Notes: a model not told the origin generated them from the sequence alone. Positions 35,520 to 44,671 are shown, counted from the first letter of the stretch. The stretch: 64,000 nt of DNA from Streptobacillus canis (GCF_009733925.1 NZ_WOEI01000001.1:1-64000); one strand, 5' to 3'. Numbers and translations are program-made.

Positions 35520-35549
35520 TTGCATTATTTTATATATATAAGGTATAAT
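35520..35549 (+). promoter_or_regulatory. Promoter of the DUF1576 operon
   Basis: TTGCAT at 35520-35525 and TATAAT at 35544-35549, 18-bp spacing, just upstream of the TTG start at 35576. Confidence 0.5.
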
Positions 35550-35575
35550 CTAATATATATATTTGGAGGTAAAAA

Positions 35576-36805
35576 TTGAAAGAAAAAACAAAAGAATACA
35601 TCTATCTTTCTATAATACCCTTTTCAATGTTAATTTATGCTTTTATTTTAAATAACCCTTTTGAAATATTTGATGGGATGATAAGAATAATTATGACGAA
35701 TAATATATTAGTGTCAGATTATTTTTACATTGCAAATCGAGGTGCAGCATTTTTTAATGCAGGAATAATTTGTTTACTTAATATTTGGTTAATATATAAA
35801 TATGATTTAAAAATAAACGGATTATTAATTGTATCGGTATTATTAATTTTATCTTTTGGTTTTATGGGTAAAAATATTTATAATATATTACCGTTTTATA
35901 TTGGGTCATATTTTTATTCTAGATTTATAGGTAAAGAATTTAAAAGTATAGTTCCAATAGCAATGATGAGTACAACACTTGCTCCTATAGTATCAAGTTT
36001 AGGTTTTTTAGGAATAATATTAGGGATAATTATAGGATTTTTAATGCCTATAGTCACTAAGCATACTTTATTATATCATGGAGGTTATAATTTATATAAT
36101 ACAGGTTTTGCTGGTGGATTATTTGGTATAATAATTTATTCAATAGTATTGTCATTTGGAATTAAATTTGATATTAATAAAAATTATGTTAATACTTTTT
36201 ATAATTCAACTTTTATTTATTTTTTTATCTTATACATATATATGTTATTTATTGGTTATATAAATGATAAAAAAATTCTTGAAAATGTCAAAAGTATACA
36301 TACTCATACTGGTAGACTTGTAACAGATTTTGTACATAAAGAAGGATTTTATGCTTCTTTTTTTAACATGGGAACTATAGGATTAATTTGTCTTGTATTT
36401 TCAATATGTTTTAAGGTTTTTAATGGACCTGTAATATGTGGAATGTTAACAGTGGTTGCATTTGGTGGTTTTGGTAAACATACTAAAAACATTATTCCCA
36501 TAATGTTTGGGGTAATATTTATGTATTTTATTACTAATACAAGAGTAGATTTAACAATACTTTTAATGACGGTATTTTTTTCAACTACACTTGCACCAAT
36601 TGCAGGGAAATTTGGAATAATGTTAGGGATATTGGTAGGTATGCTACATTTTGCGGTTGCTACAAGAATTGGAACGATACATGGGGGTATGAATTTATAT
36701 AATAACGGTCTTGCTGCTGGGATTATTTCCTCAATATATGTTCCAATAGTAGAAGAAATAAAAGGAGTGATAGATATTGTTAGAACAAGAAAAGATAATA
36801 ATTAA
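35576..36805 (+). CDS. DUF1576 integral membrane protein
   Basis: 409 aa from TTG 35576, behind tggaggt. It has about ten hydrophobic segments. Two homologous halves carry HGGYNLYNTGFAGG and HGGMNLYNNGLAAG, each preceded by a STTLAPI block, suggesting an internal duplication and a pseudo-symmetric transporter fold. I recognise it as DUF1576; the substrate is unknown. The next gene starts inside its 3' end (29-base overlap). Confidence 0.75.
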   Translation: MKEKTKEYIYLSIIPFSMLIYAFILNNPFEIFDGMIRIIMTNNILVSDYFYIANRGAAFFNAGIICLLNIWLIYKYDLKINGLLIVSVLLILSFGFMGKNIYNILPFYIGSYFYSRFIGKEFKSIVPIAMMSTTLAPIVSSLGFLGIILGIIIGFLMPIVTKHTLLYHGGYNLYNTGFAGGLFGIIIYSIVLSFGIKFDINKNYVNTFYNSTFIYFFILYIYMLFIGYINDKKILENVKSIHTHTGRLVTDFVHKEGFYASFFNMGTIGLICLVFSICFKVFNGPVICGMLTVVAFGGFGKHTKNIIPIMFGVIFMYFITNTRVDLTILLMTVFFSTTLAPIAGKFGIMLGILVGMLHFAVATRIGTIHGGMNLYNNGLAAGIISSIYVPIVEEIKGVIDIVRTRKDNN

Positions 36806-37130
36806 GATGACAGATGAATTGCTCAAGTATTTTTTATCTAAAAAAGGATTAAAGATAAGAGTGGATATTGAAGATAAAGATAATTTTTTTCAAATTATAG
36901 CTAGTTCAAAAATGAAGATAACTCAAAAAGAATTAGAAGAAATACATTCAAAACTAGCTAATCATAAGGATAGAGAATATGATTTTTACTGGGAACTTAT
37001 GGGAGAAGCTTTTGAAGAAGATGAACTAGAATTACTTTTTTTACTCGCAGATAATGTAGGTATATTCTATGAAAATAATGAACTAGTTTTTATTATAGAA
37101 ATAAAAAAAGACAAATTGTCTAAAATATAG
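36777..37130 (+). CDS. Hypothetical protein between DUF1576 and tpx
   Basis: A 117-aa acidic protein starting at TTG 36777 behind aggagtgatag. It contains KITQKELEEIHSKLANHKD and DFYWELMGEAFEEDELELL. No family is recognised. Overlap with the gene upstream and 8-base spacing to tpx show a three-gene operon. Confidence 0.65.
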   Translation: MLEQEKIIIKMTDELLKYFLSKKGLKIRVDIEDKDNFFQIIASSKMKITQKELEEIHSKLANHKDREYDFYWELMGEAFEEDELELLFLLADNVGIFYENNELVFIIEIKKDKLSKI

Positions 37131-37138
37131 GAGGAAAA

Positions 37139-37633
37139 ATGAAAATAACTATGGGTGGTAATCCAATTACATTAATTGGAAATGAAGTAAAGATTGGACA
37201 GATGGCGCCAAATTTTAAAGCTGTAAAAGGTGATATGAGTGAATTTAAGTTTTCAGATTATTTAGGGAAAAAAATAGTTTTAACTTCTTTCCCGTCTATT
37301 GATACAGGTATTTGTGCTATGCAGGCAACTAAATTTAACCATGAAATATCAAAATTTGAAGATACGGTTTTAATAACTGTTTCAAATGATTTACCATTTG
37401 CTTTAAGTAGATATTGTTCTGTAAATGGAATTGAAAATGCTATTACTATTTCAGATCATAAGGATGTTGACTTTGGAATGAAATATGGAATGTTAATAGA
37501 GGAATTAAGACTTTTAGCAAGAGCAGTATTTGTAATAGATAAAGAAGGTAAGATAGCATATATTGAAGTTTGCCAAGAGATTAAAAGTGAACCAGATTAT
37601 GAGAAAGCATTATCTGTATTAAATACTTTATAA
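37139..37633 (+). CDS. tpx: Thiol peroxidase Tpx
   Basis: A 164-aa peroxiredoxin of the Tpx subfamily. FPSIDTGICAMQATKFN contains the peroxidatic Cys, and the second Cys is in RYCSVNGIENAITISD. GQMAPNFKAV is the usual start. It reduces peroxides using thioredoxin. SD taggagg. Confidence 0.95.
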   Translation: MKITMGGNPITLIGNEVKIGQMAPNFKAVKGDMSEFKFSDYLGKKIVLTSFPSIDTGICAMQATKFNHEISKFEDTVLITVSNDLPFALSRYCSVNGIENAITISDHKDVDFGMKYGMLIEELRLLARAVFVIDKEGKIAYIEVCQEIKSEPDYEKALSVLNTL

Positions 37634-37639
37634 ATAAAA

Positions 37640-37682
37640 ACATCCTTTTCTTGAATTTTTCAAAAAAAGGATGTTTTTATTT
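37640..37682. terminator. Bidirectional terminator between tpx and the purine permease
   Basis: aaaaacatccttttcttg and caaaaaaaggatgttttta form a long stem with A/T runs on both sides; it serves both convergent genes. Confidence 0.85.
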
Positions 37683-37690
37683 ATTGTATA

Positions 37691-39025
37691 TTATTTCAAT
37701 ATAAAGTGTAATAAGAATATTATAAATAATACCCAAACAACTTTTCCAATTTCATTTTTCTTTTTAGTAAATAATTTTGATAATACATAAACTATAAATC
37801 CAGCTGCAATTCCATCAGCTATAGAGTATGATAATATCATAATGATAATAGTAGTAAATCCAGATGCTGCAGTAGAAAAATCATGCCAATCAACATTAGA
37901 TAGTTGTGTTGCCATTAAAATACCTACAACTACTAAAGATGGTGCAACTATTGGTTCTAGGAATGCGCCATTTACTTCTATACTACCTATTACAGTTAAA
38001 AGAGGTGAAAATAAAGTTGAAAGTAAGAATAAGATTCCAACTACTATAGATGTTAAACCAGTTCTTCCGCCTACAGCAACTCCACTTGTAGATTCAATAT
38101 AACTTGTTACATTTGAAGTTCCAAAGATTGAACCAACTATTGTTCCTATTGCATCAGAATAAAACATCTTATCCATATTGTACTCTTTGGTATTATCAGT
38201 ATTAATTTTATTTGTAACAGCTATTAAAGTACCAGCTGTATCAAAAAAGTCAACAAATAACATAGTGAAAATAACGACTATAGTTTCTGGTTTTCTTAAA
38301 ATAGATTTTAAACCTGTAATAAAGGCTCCAAAAGCAGAAGTATCAAAATCAAAACTTATAATTTGTGTAGGTGTGTTAGGCATTCCTGTAATTCCAATTT
38401 TATTTAATAAAACACCAACTAATGCAGTTATAAAAAGACCTATAAATATTGCAGATTTAAATTCTAAAGACATAAGTATAAGTGTTATAAATAAACCGAA
38501 TAGAGCAAGTAGAACAGTTGGATTTTTGAAATTTCCAAGTGTTACTAAGGTTGCAGGACTTGCAACTATTATACCCATTTTAACCAAACCTATAAATGCT
38601 ATAAAAAATCCTATTCCAGCACCTATAGATTGTTTTAAGCTTGCAGGAATAGATTCGATTATTAATTTTCTTAAACCTAATAAAGAAATAAGTAAAAAAA
38701 TTATTCCTGATAAAAATACCATTGCTAAAGCCTCTTGCCAAGTGTATCCGTAAGTTAGTACAACAGTAAATGTAAAGAAGGCATTTAGTCCCATTCCTGG
38801 AGCAAGAGCAATAGGAGAATTAGAATAAAAGCCCATAAATAAACATGCTACAGCTGCGGATATTGCAGTTGCAATAAATACGGAATTTGCAGGAATACCA
38901 GCTATAGTAAGTATTCCAACATTTACACCTAAAATGTATGCCATTGTTAGAAAAGTTGTTATTCCGGCAATCACTTCAGTTTTAAAATTAGTTTCATAAA
39001 TGTCAAATTTAAAAAAATTTTTCAT
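37691..39025 (-). CDS. NCS2/AzgA-type purine permease 1
   Basis: 444 aa from ATG 39025, behind gaagggag; an in-frame ATG at 39043 includes the SD. It has about 12-13 membrane helices. FLTMAYILGVNVGIL, NSPIALAPGMGLNAFF, MLFVDFFDTAGTLIAV and GTSNVTSYIESTSGVAVGGR are typical of AzgA/PbuG-type permeases for adenine, guanine or hypoxanthine. A purine riboswitch lies in its leader, supporting a guanine/hypoxanthine substrate. It is highly similar to the next gene upstream on the same strand. Confidence 0.9.
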   Translation of the reverse strand: MKNFFKFDIYETNFKTEVIAGITTFLTMAYILGVNVGILTIAGIPANSVFIATAISAAVACLFMGFYSNSPIALAPGMGLNAFFTFTVVLTYGYTWQEALAMVFLSGIIFLLISLLGLRKLIIESIPASLKQSIGAGIGFFIAFIGLVKMGIIVASPATLVTLGNFKNPTVLLALFGLFITLILMSLEFKSAIFIGLFITALVGVLLNKIGITGMPNTPTQIISFDFDTSAFGAFITGLKSILRKPETIVVIFTMLFVDFFDTAGTLIAVTNKINTDNTKEYNMDKMFYSDAIGTIVGSIFGTSNVTSYIESTSGVAVGGRTGLTSIVVGILFLLSTLFSPLLTVIGSIEVNGAFLEPIVAPSLVVVGILMATQLSNVDWHDFSTAASGFTTIIIMILSYSIADGIAAGFIVYVLSKLFTKKKNEIGKVVWVLFIIFLLHFILK

Positions 39026-39090
39026 AAAAAAAACTCCCTTCAATATTTTTAAATCGTATATACTAAAAATAAAAAAGAAAGTAAATATAA

Positions 39091-39159
39091 ACTTCGTAGT
39101 CCTAGATTAAGGCTCTAGGGTAGAAACTTCCTTGCCATCCATAAGGAGATATACGATTT
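39091..39159 (-). promoter_or_regulatory. Purine riboswitch of permease 1
   Basis: In the minus-strand RNA: P1 TCGTA, P2 TCCTT/AAGGA with loop ATGGATGGC, J2/3 GTTTCTACC, P3 with L3 CCTTAAT, then GACTACGA. The base matching position 74 is C, which predicts guanine or hypoxanthine rather than adenine. J1/2 looks one base longer than in xpt. A downstream segment (39051-39062) can pair with the 5' strand of P1 through 11 bases, as an alternative structure. Confidence 0.85.
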
Positions 39160-39207
39160 GTTATATTTTATCATAAAAAACTTTTTAAAAGCAAGTAGTA
39201 ATTAAAA

Positions 39208-39246
39208 TGAAAAACTCTTTACCTTAAAATTTAAAGTAAAGAGTTT
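39208..39246 (-). terminator. Terminator of purine permease 2
   Basis: On the minus strand actctttac ... gtaaagagt is followed by a T-run, just downstream of the permease stop. Confidence 0.75.
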
Positions 39247-39254
39247 TAAACTTC

Positions 39255-40589
39255 TTATTTAGTAATAAAATAAATTATAAATATTATAAATAATATCCAA
39301 ATTATCTTTCCAATTTCATGTTTTTTATTAGTGAATACTTTAGATAAAACATAAACTATAAATCCAGCTGCAATACCATCTGCAATAGAATATGATAAAA
39401 TCATTATAATTATAGTAAAGAAACCAGATGCTGCTGTTGAAAAATCATGCCAATCAACATTAGATAGTTGTGTTGCCATTAAAATACCTACAACTACTAA
39501 AGATGGTGCAACTACTGGCTCTAAAAATAATCCATTTACCTCTATCCTTGAAATAACAGTTAAAAGTGGTGAAAAAATTGTTGAAAGTAAGAATAAGATA
39601 CCAACAACTACAGAAGTTAATCCTGTTCTACCACCTACAGCAACACCGCTTGATGATTCAATATAGCTTGTAACATTTGAAGTACCAAATATAGAACCAA
39701 TAACTGTACCAATAGCATCAGAATAAAACATTTTATCCATATTATATATTTTTTTGCCATTATCATTTATTTTATTTGTTACTGCAATTAAAGTACCAGC
39801 TGTATCAAAAAAGTCAACAAATAACATAGTAAAAATAACTACTATAGTTTGTGGTTTAGTGAGTATAGATTTTAAACCTTCGATAAAGGCACCAAATGCT
39901 AAGGTTTCAAATTTAAAACTAACAATTTGTGTTGGAGTTGTAGGCATTCCTTCTACTCCTAATTTATTTAGGATGACACCGACTATTGCAGTTATAAAAA
40001 AACCTATGAATATTCCAGATTTTATTTCTAAACTCATTAAGATTATTGTGATAAATAATCCAAATAAAGCTAGTAATACAGTTGGATTTTTTAAATTTCC
40101 AAGAGTTACAAGCGTTGCAGGACTTGCAACAATTACACCCATTTTAACTAATCCGATAAAAGCAATGAAGAAACCTATTCCTGCTCCTATTGATTGTTTT
40201 AAACTTTCAGGTATAGATTCTACAATTAATTTTCTTAATCCAAGTAGAGAGATAGATAAAAATATTATTCCTGAAATAAAAACCATTGCTAAGCCTTCTT
40301 GCCATGTATAACCATAAGTTAATACTACAGTAAAAGTAAAAAAAGCTGTTAATCCAATTCCAGGGGCTAAGGCAATGGGCGAATTAGAATATATTCCCAT
40401 AAAAATACAGGCTACAGCTGCAGATATTGCTGTTGCAATAAATGTAGATTGTGTTGGTATACCGGCAATACTAAGTATTCCAACAATTACTCCTAAAATA
40501 TATGCCATTGTTAGAAAAGTTGTGATTCCGGCAATCACTTCAGTTTTAAAATTAGTTTCATAAATGTCAAATTTAAAAAAATTTTTCAT
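39255..40589 (-). CDS. NCS2/AzgA-type purine permease 2
   Basis: A 444-aa close paralogue of permease 1, identical over long stretches including the FDFFDTAG helix and most of the first 40 residues. It has its own start with SD gaagggag, its own purine riboswitch and its own terminator, so the whole transcription unit was duplicated in tandem. Divergence is concentrated in loops, for example IGITGMPNTPTQ versus LGVEGMPTTPTQ. Confidence 0.9.
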   Translation of the reverse strand: MKNFFKFDIYETNFKTEVIAGITTFLTMAYILGVIVGILSIAGIPTQSTFIATAISAAVACIFMGIYSNSPIALAPGIGLTAFFTFTVVLTYGYTWQEGLAMVFISGIIFLSISLLGLRKLIVESIPESLKQSIGAGIGFFIAFIGLVKMGVIVASPATLVTLGNLKNPTVLLALFGLFITIILMSLEIKSGIFIGFFITAIVGVILNKLGVEGMPTTPTQIVSFKFETLAFGAFIEGLKSILTKPQTIVVIFTMLFVDFFDTAGTLIAVTNKINDNGKKIYNMDKMFYSDAIGTVIGSIFGTSNVTSYIESSSGVAVGGRTGLTSVVVGILFLLSTIFSPLLTVISRIEVNGLFLEPVVAPSLVVVGILMATQLSNVDWHDFSTAASGFFTIIIMILSYSIADGIAAGFIVYVLSKVFTNKKHEIGKIIWILFIIFIIYFITK

Positions 40590-40653
40590 AAAAAAACTCC
40601 CTTCTATATTTTTAAATCGTATATACTAAAAATAAAAAAGAAAGTAAATAAAA

Positions 40654-40722
40654 TTTTCGTAGTCCTAGATTAAGGCTCTAGGGTAGAAACTTCCTTGCCA
40701 TCCATAAGGAGATATACGATTT
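40654..40722 (-). promoter_or_regulatory. Purine riboswitch of permease 2
   Basis: Same aptamer as at 39091-39159 with near-identical core, including J2/3 GTTTCTACC, P3/L3 and the C at the ligand-pairing position. The 11-base alternative pairing partner is kept at 40613-40624, evidence that this pairing is functional. Confidence 0.85.
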
Positions 40723-40770
40723 TAGATATAGTATCATAAAATAAAAAAAAAGTAAAATATAAATTTAAAC

Positions 40771-40799
40771 TTGAAACTTATTTTGAAATCATTTATAAT
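40771..40799 (+). promoter_or_regulatory. lysR-type gene promoter
   Basis: TTGAAA at 40771-40776 and TATAAT at 40794-40799, spacing 17, about 50 bp before the TTG start at 40851. Confidence 0.65.
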
Positions 40800-40850
40800 A
40801 TATAATATAAACATAAATAAAATATATTTTTAAAATAGAGGAGTGATAGT

Positions 40851-41747
40851 TTGGATATACATCATTTAAAGATATTTTATGAAACATGTAATGAGAAGAG
40901 TTTTACTAAAGCAGCTAAAAAACTTTTTATAAGTCAATCAGCAGTTTCAATACAATTGAAAAAATTAGAACTTTCTATGTCAACACAATTAATAGAAAGA
41001 AATTCTAAAAGTTTTAAATTAACTTTTGCTGGAAAAGAGTTATATAGAATGTCACAAGATATCTTTAATAAAATATCACGTATGGAAAATGAAATGAAAA
41101 AAATAGTTGCAAATCATAAGGCTAAAATAGTAGTTGGTGCAACACATAATATAGGTGAACCAGTACTTCCTAAAATAATAACGGATTATAGTAAGAAATA
41201 TAAAGAAGTCGAATTTGATCTATATATTAAAAATAGTACATCTTTAATAAAACATATTAAAGATGGAATAATAGATATAGCTATGATGGAAGAAGAAATA
41301 GTAGATGAAAAAGATCTTAAATTTGTTCAAACAGATACATACCCTTTTGTTGTTATAGCGCCACCTCATATAAAGAATATTGAAGATATTAAAGATATGA
41401 GTATGTTAAAAAAAGACACTCAACTTGCATCTAAATATATAGAAAAATTTGAAGAAATTATTAATCATACATTTGAAAGAAAAATAAGTGTTAATGGGAG
41501 TAATGAAACTATTAAAAACTTAGTTATGAATGGCATGGGTGTAAGTGTTTTACCATATTATTGTGTGTATGAAGAAATAAAAGAAAAGAAAATGAATTTA
41601 GTTCATGAATTTGATAAACTTGAAGATAAATTCCAATTAGTTTATCTTAAAGAAAATGAAAATAAGACTTGGATTTCAAACTTTGTTGAATTCTTTAAAA
41701 ATTATAACATTAAATTTGAAACAGATAGTATAATAAAGAAAAAATAA
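40851..41747 (+). CDS. LysR-family transcriptional regulator
   Basis: 298 aa from TTG 40851 behind gaggagtga. The N-terminal winged HTH reads HLKIFYETCNEKSFTKAAKK, then LFISQSAVSIQLKKLE. The effector domain holds IVVGATHNIGEPVLPKII and SNETIKNLVMNGMGVSVLP. The regulator's ligand is unknown. It precedes a TPP riboswitch and the thi operon, but the riboswitch already explains control of that operon. It may regulate other genes. Confidence 0.88.
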   Translation: MDIHHLKIFYETCNEKSFTKAAKKLFISQSAVSIQLKKLELSMSTQLIERNSKSFKLTFAGKELYRMSQDIFNKISRMENEMKKIVANHKAKIVVGATHNIGEPVLPKIITDYSKKYKEVEFDLYIKNSTSLIKHIKDGIIDIAMMEEEIVDEKDLKFVQTDTYPFVVIAPPHIKNIEDIKDMSMLKKDTQLASKYIEKFEEIINHTFERKISVNGSNETIKNLVMNGMGVSVLPYYCVYEEIKEKKMNLVHEFDKLEDKFQLVYLKENENKTWISNFVEFFKNYNIKFETDSIIKKK

Positions 41748-41758
41748 ATAATAAAAAT

Positions 41759-41827
41759 CTTGGGGTGCTGTGAAAGGCTGAGATTATACCCATTAACCTG
41801 ATACAGATAATGCTGGCGTAGGGAAGT
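41759..41827 (+). promoter_or_regulatory. TPP riboswitch (THI element)
   Basis: Hallmark segments are in order: cttggggtgctgtgaaaggc, CTGAGA, acccattaacctgat, then acagataatgctggcgta, then gggaag. The 3' end (gggaagta) can pair with tacttcc at 41850-41857, which would break the following terminator hairpin. High TPP therefore should stop transcription of the transporter operon. Confidence 0.96.
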
Positions 41828-41849
41828 ATTTTTTTTGTGCTTAAAATAT

Positions 41850-41880
41850 TTACTTCCTTTTGCAGAAAGGAAGTTTTTTT
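41850..41880 (+). terminator. TPP-responsive attenuator terminator
   Basis: acttccttt-tgcag-aaaggaagt is followed by eight T directly before the ATG of the permease gene. It is mutually exclusive with the antiterminator formed with the riboswitch 3' end. Confidence 0.85.
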
Positions 41881-41881
41881 T

Positions 41882-42631
41882 ATGAAAAAAATATTAGATA
41901 CATTAATAAGGTATTATTTAATATTTCTTGTCCTTATAGTATGGCAATTACTATCTGGGCTTAGAATAGTTCCTAAATTCTTATTGCCTTCACCTATAGA
42001 TGTGGTGCTTGCTTTTATTAAGGATTTTCCTTTAATAATGAAGCACACTAAATATACTATGGTAGAAGCCTTTACAGGATTTTTTTTGGGAACGTTTTTT
42101 GCTTTTGTTCTATCTATAATAATGGATAGGTTTGAATTTATGTATAAGACGACTATGCCTATGTTAATAATAACTCAAACTATACCTACGGTTGCAATAG
42201 CACCTTTATTAGTATTATGGCTAGGATATGGTATGAGTTCGAAAATATTACTTGTTATTCTTACAACCTTTTTTCCTATAACTGTTGCATTACTTGATGG
42301 TTATAGATCTGTTGATAAAGAAAGTTTGATACTTTTAAAATCAATGGGTGCATCAAAGGTTCAAGAATATATACATGTTAAATTGCCAAGTTCACTAAGT
42401 TATTTCTTTGCTGGATTTAGAATTTCAGTTTCTTATTCACTTATAGGAGCTGTAGTAGCAGAATGGCTTGGAGGGTTTTATGGATTAGGAGTTTATATGA
42501 CTCGTGTTAGAAAGTCTTATTCTTTTGATAAGATGTTTGCAATTATCTTTTTTATATCAGCACTTAGCTTGCTGTTAATGACACTTGTTTCTAAATTAGA
42601 AAAATATATAATTAAATGGGAGGAAAAATGA
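41882..42631 (+). CDS. thiX: Thiamine precursor ABC transporter permease (ThiX-type)
   Basis: 249 aa from ATG 41882; upstream in-frame codons run through the terminator hairpin and are not used. About six membrane helices. It carries the binding-protein-dependent permease EAA loop (LLKSMGASKVQEYIHVKLP). The start VWQLLSGLRIVPKFLLPSP is typical of the NMT1/TauC-like permease class. It is expressed with a NMT1/ThiY-type binding protein and ATPase under the TPP riboswitch, so its substrate is probably a pyrimidine (HMP-type) thiamine precursor. The SD for this gene is weak: gaaagg sits within the hairpin. Confidence 0.88.
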   Translation: MKKILDTLIRYYLIFLVLIVWQLLSGLRIVPKFLLPSPIDVVLAFIKDFPLIMKHTKYTMVEAFTGFFLGTFFAFVLSIIMDRFEFMYKTTMPMLIITQTIPTVAIAPLLVLWLGYGMSSKILLVILTTFFPITVALLDGYRSVDKESLILLKSMGASKVQEYIHVKLPSSLSYFFAGFRISVSYSLIGAVVAEWLGGFYGLGVYMTRVRKSYSFDKMFAIIFFISALSLLLMTLVSKLEKYIIKWEEK

Positions 42632-43611
42632 AAAAATTACTAACTATCCTATTCACATTTATTTTAATAATAAGTTGTGGAACAAAAGAAATTGGAAAGA
42701 TGGAGGATAAACCAAAAGAAAAAATTACTATAGTTCTTGATTGGGTACCTAATACTAATCATACTGGATTATTTGTTGCTAAAGAAAAAGGTTTCTTTAA
42801 TGAATATGGTTTAGATGTTGAAATAGTACAACCTCCTGAAGGAAGTACAACTCAATTAATTGGTACAGGTAAAGCACAAGTAGGAATAAGTTTCCAAGAT
42901 ACATTAGCTAAATATTTTGCAGCTAAAGAAAAATTACCAGTTACTGCAATTGCAGCTATTTTACAACATAATACATCAGGACTTGTATCTTTAAAAGATA
43001 AAAATATTACATCATTTAAAGATTTAGAAGGTAAAACTTATGGAACTTGGGAAGATCCAATTGAACAAGCTATTTTAAATAAATTAATGGCTGATGAAGG
43101 TGCAAGTTTTGAAAAAGTAAATGTTATACCTTATTCATGGGATGTATTAAAAGCTTTACAAACTGATACTGATGCTGCGTGGATTTATTATGCATGGGAT
43201 GGAATTGCTTTAAAAAATGCAGGTTTAGAATTTAATTTCTTAGATGTTAAAGTTGCACCAGAATTAGACTACTATACACCAGTTATTATTGCTAATAATG
43301 ACTTCTTAGCTACACATGAAGAAGATGCTATGAATTTAATGAAAGCTATAGAAAAAGGTTACCTATATGCAATAGATAATGTTGAAGAATCAGTAGATAT
43401 ATTATTAAAAGAAGCACCAGAACTTGATAGAAACTTAGTATTAGAATCTCAAAAATGGATTAATGGTCAATATGTTGATGAAGGTGTTAAATGGGGACAT
43501 ATAGATTCAGGAAGATGGAATACATTCTATAACTGGTTATTCGAAAATGGATTACTTGAAAATACTATAGAAAAAGATTATGGATTTACTAATAAATATT
43601 TAGGAGAATAA
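42628..43611 (+). CDS. thiY: Thiamine precursor-binding lipoprotein (ThiY/NMT1-type)
   Basis: 327 aa from ATG 42628, behind gggaggaaa; the ATG at 42616 includes the SD. The lipoprotein signal peptide MKKLLTILFTFILIISC has its lipobox ending at Cys17. The mature part is NMT1/THI5-like: VLDWVPNTNHTGLFVAKEKG, PPEGSTTQLIGTGKAQVGIS, TYGTWEDPIEQ, and WGHIDSGRWNTFYNWL near the end. This family binds formylaminopyrimidine or HMP derivatives for thiamine salvage. Confidence 0.92.
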   Translation: MKKLLTILFTFILIISCGTKEIGKMEDKPKEKITIVLDWVPNTNHTGLFVAKEKGFFNEYGLDVEIVQPPEGSTTQLIGTGKAQVGISFQDTLAKYFAAKEKLPVTAIAAILQHNTSGLVSLKDKNITSFKDLEGKTYGTWEDPIEQAILNKLMADEGASFEKVNVIPYSWDVLKALQTDTDAAWIYYAWDGIALKNAGLEFNFLDVKVAPELDYYTPVIIANNDFLATHEEDAMNLMKAIEKGYLYAIDNVEESVDILLKEAPELDRNLVLESQKWINGQYVDEGVKWGHIDSGRWNTFYNWLFENGLLENTIEKDYGFTNKYLGE

Positions 43612-43622
43612 AATAAAAACTT

Positions 43623-44360
43623 ATGATAAAGTTAGAAGTTAAAGATTTAAGTGTTGTTTTTGATGGAAAGACTATAGTTGAAGATATTAATTTTCATGTA
43701 GATAGTGGAGAACTAGTAAGTGTTATAGGCCTATCTGGAAGTGGAAAGACAACTATATTTAATGCAGTAGCAGGGATTATACCTGTAAATAGTGGAAAGA
43801 TATTATTAAATAATGAAGATGTTACAGGTAAAAATGGTAAGATGAGCTATATGTTACAAAAAGACTTGTTACTACAGTTTAAAAACGTTTTGGAAAATAT
43901 TGCACTACCTTTAATAATAAAAGGCATGGGGAAAAAGGAGGCCTATGAAAAAGTTATGGCTAATCTTGAGACCTTTGGATTAGAGGGCCTTGAGAAAAAA
44001 TATCCAAAAGAATTATCAGGTGGACAAAGACAAAGAGTAGCTTTTTTGAGAACATATATGTTTTCTGATGACATGAATTTACTTGATGAACCATTTTCAG
44101 CGCTAGATCTAATAACTAAAGCAAGTATACATAAATGGTATATGGATATTAGAAAGAAATTAAATTTAACAACTTTATTAATAACTCATGATATAGATGA
44201 AGCGATATTGTTATCTAATAGAATATATATATTGACTTTAGATAATGGTGTTGGGAAGATATCTAAAGAAATAAAAATAGATTTAGAAAATAGAAATAAC
44301 ACTACTATGGAATTTATAGAATTTAAGAAAAAAATACTAGTAGAATTAGGGAAAAAATAG
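43623..44360 (+). CDS. thiZ: Thiamine precursor ABC transporter ATPase (ThiZ-type)
   Basis: A 245-aa ABC ATPase. Walker A GLSGSGKTT, Q-loop SYMLQKDLLL, signature LSGGQRQR, Walker B MNLLDEPFSALD, and H-loop THDIDEA. It completes the three-gene uptake operon. A hairpin at 44365-44395 (aagtatag and ctatactt) may end the transcript. Confidence 0.92.
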   Translation: MIKLEVKDLSVVFDGKTIVEDINFHVDSGELVSVIGLSGSGKTTIFNAVAGIIPVNSGKILLNNEDVTGKNGKMSYMLQKDLLLQFKNVLENIALPLIIKGMGKKEAYEKVMANLETFGLEGLEKKYPKELSGGQRQRVAFLRTYMFSDDMNLLDEPFSALDLITKASIHKWYMDIRKKLNLTTLLITHDIDEAILLSNRIYILTLDNGVGKISKEIKIDLENRNNTTMEFIEFKKKILVELGKK

Positions 44361-44364
44361 TATA

Positions 44365-44398
44365 ATAAGTATAGGGAAATAATCTCTATACTTATTTA
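44365..44398 (+). terminator. Possible terminator after the thi operon
   Basis: aagtatag, a loop of about 12 bases, then ctatactt forms an 8-bp stem. The following sequence is only moderately T-rich (atttaatata). Confidence 0.45.
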
Positions 44399-44442
44399 AT
44401 ATATGGGTTTGAAAAAAACATCAAAAAAAATTATAAAAAGTG

Positions 44443-44474
44443 TTGACAAACTTTTTTAAATATGGTAATATAAT
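44443..44474 (+). promoter_or_regulatory. tRNA cluster promoter
   Basis: TTGACA at 44443-44448 with TATAAT at 44469-44474 (20 bp spacing) or TAATAT at 44466-44471 (17 bp), 28-31 bp before the first tRNA. Confidence 0.6.
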
Positions 44475-44501
44475 TCTTGTCAATAGGACATGTAATAATG
44501 A

Positions 44502-44578
44502 CGGTGTATAGCGCAGCTCGGTAGCGCACTTGCCTTGGGAGCAAGGGGTCACAGGTTCAAATCCTGTTACACCGACCA
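44502..44578 (+). tRNA. tRNA-Pro (TGG)
   Basis: Acceptor cggtgta pairs with tacaccg, discriminator A, encoded CCA. Anticodon loop CTTGGGA inside cttgc/gcaag gives TGG. D-loop agctcggtagcg and T-arm caggttcaaatcctg are normal. Confidence 0.96.
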
Positions 44579-44584
44579 TTATAT

Positions 44585-44660
44585 GCGGGAGTAACTCAGT
44601 TGGTAGAGTGTCAGCCTTCCAAGCTGAATGTCGCGAGTTCGACCCTCGTCTCCCGCTCCA
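44585..44660 (+). tRNA. tRNA-Gly (TCC)
   Basis: Acceptor gcgggag pairs with ctcccgc, discriminator T, encoded CCA. The anticodon stem cagcc/agctg frames a loop with TCC. T-arm gcgagttcgaccctcgt. Confidence 0.95.
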
Positions 44661-44671
44661 TTTTTTTTTAT

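Noticed and set aside
38178-38753. Plus-strand 191-codon frame inside purine permease 1 (and 39754-40311 in permease 2)
   Set aside because: Both are antisense shadows of conserved membrane helices. They occur in both paralogues because the permeases are similar, not because a gene is there.
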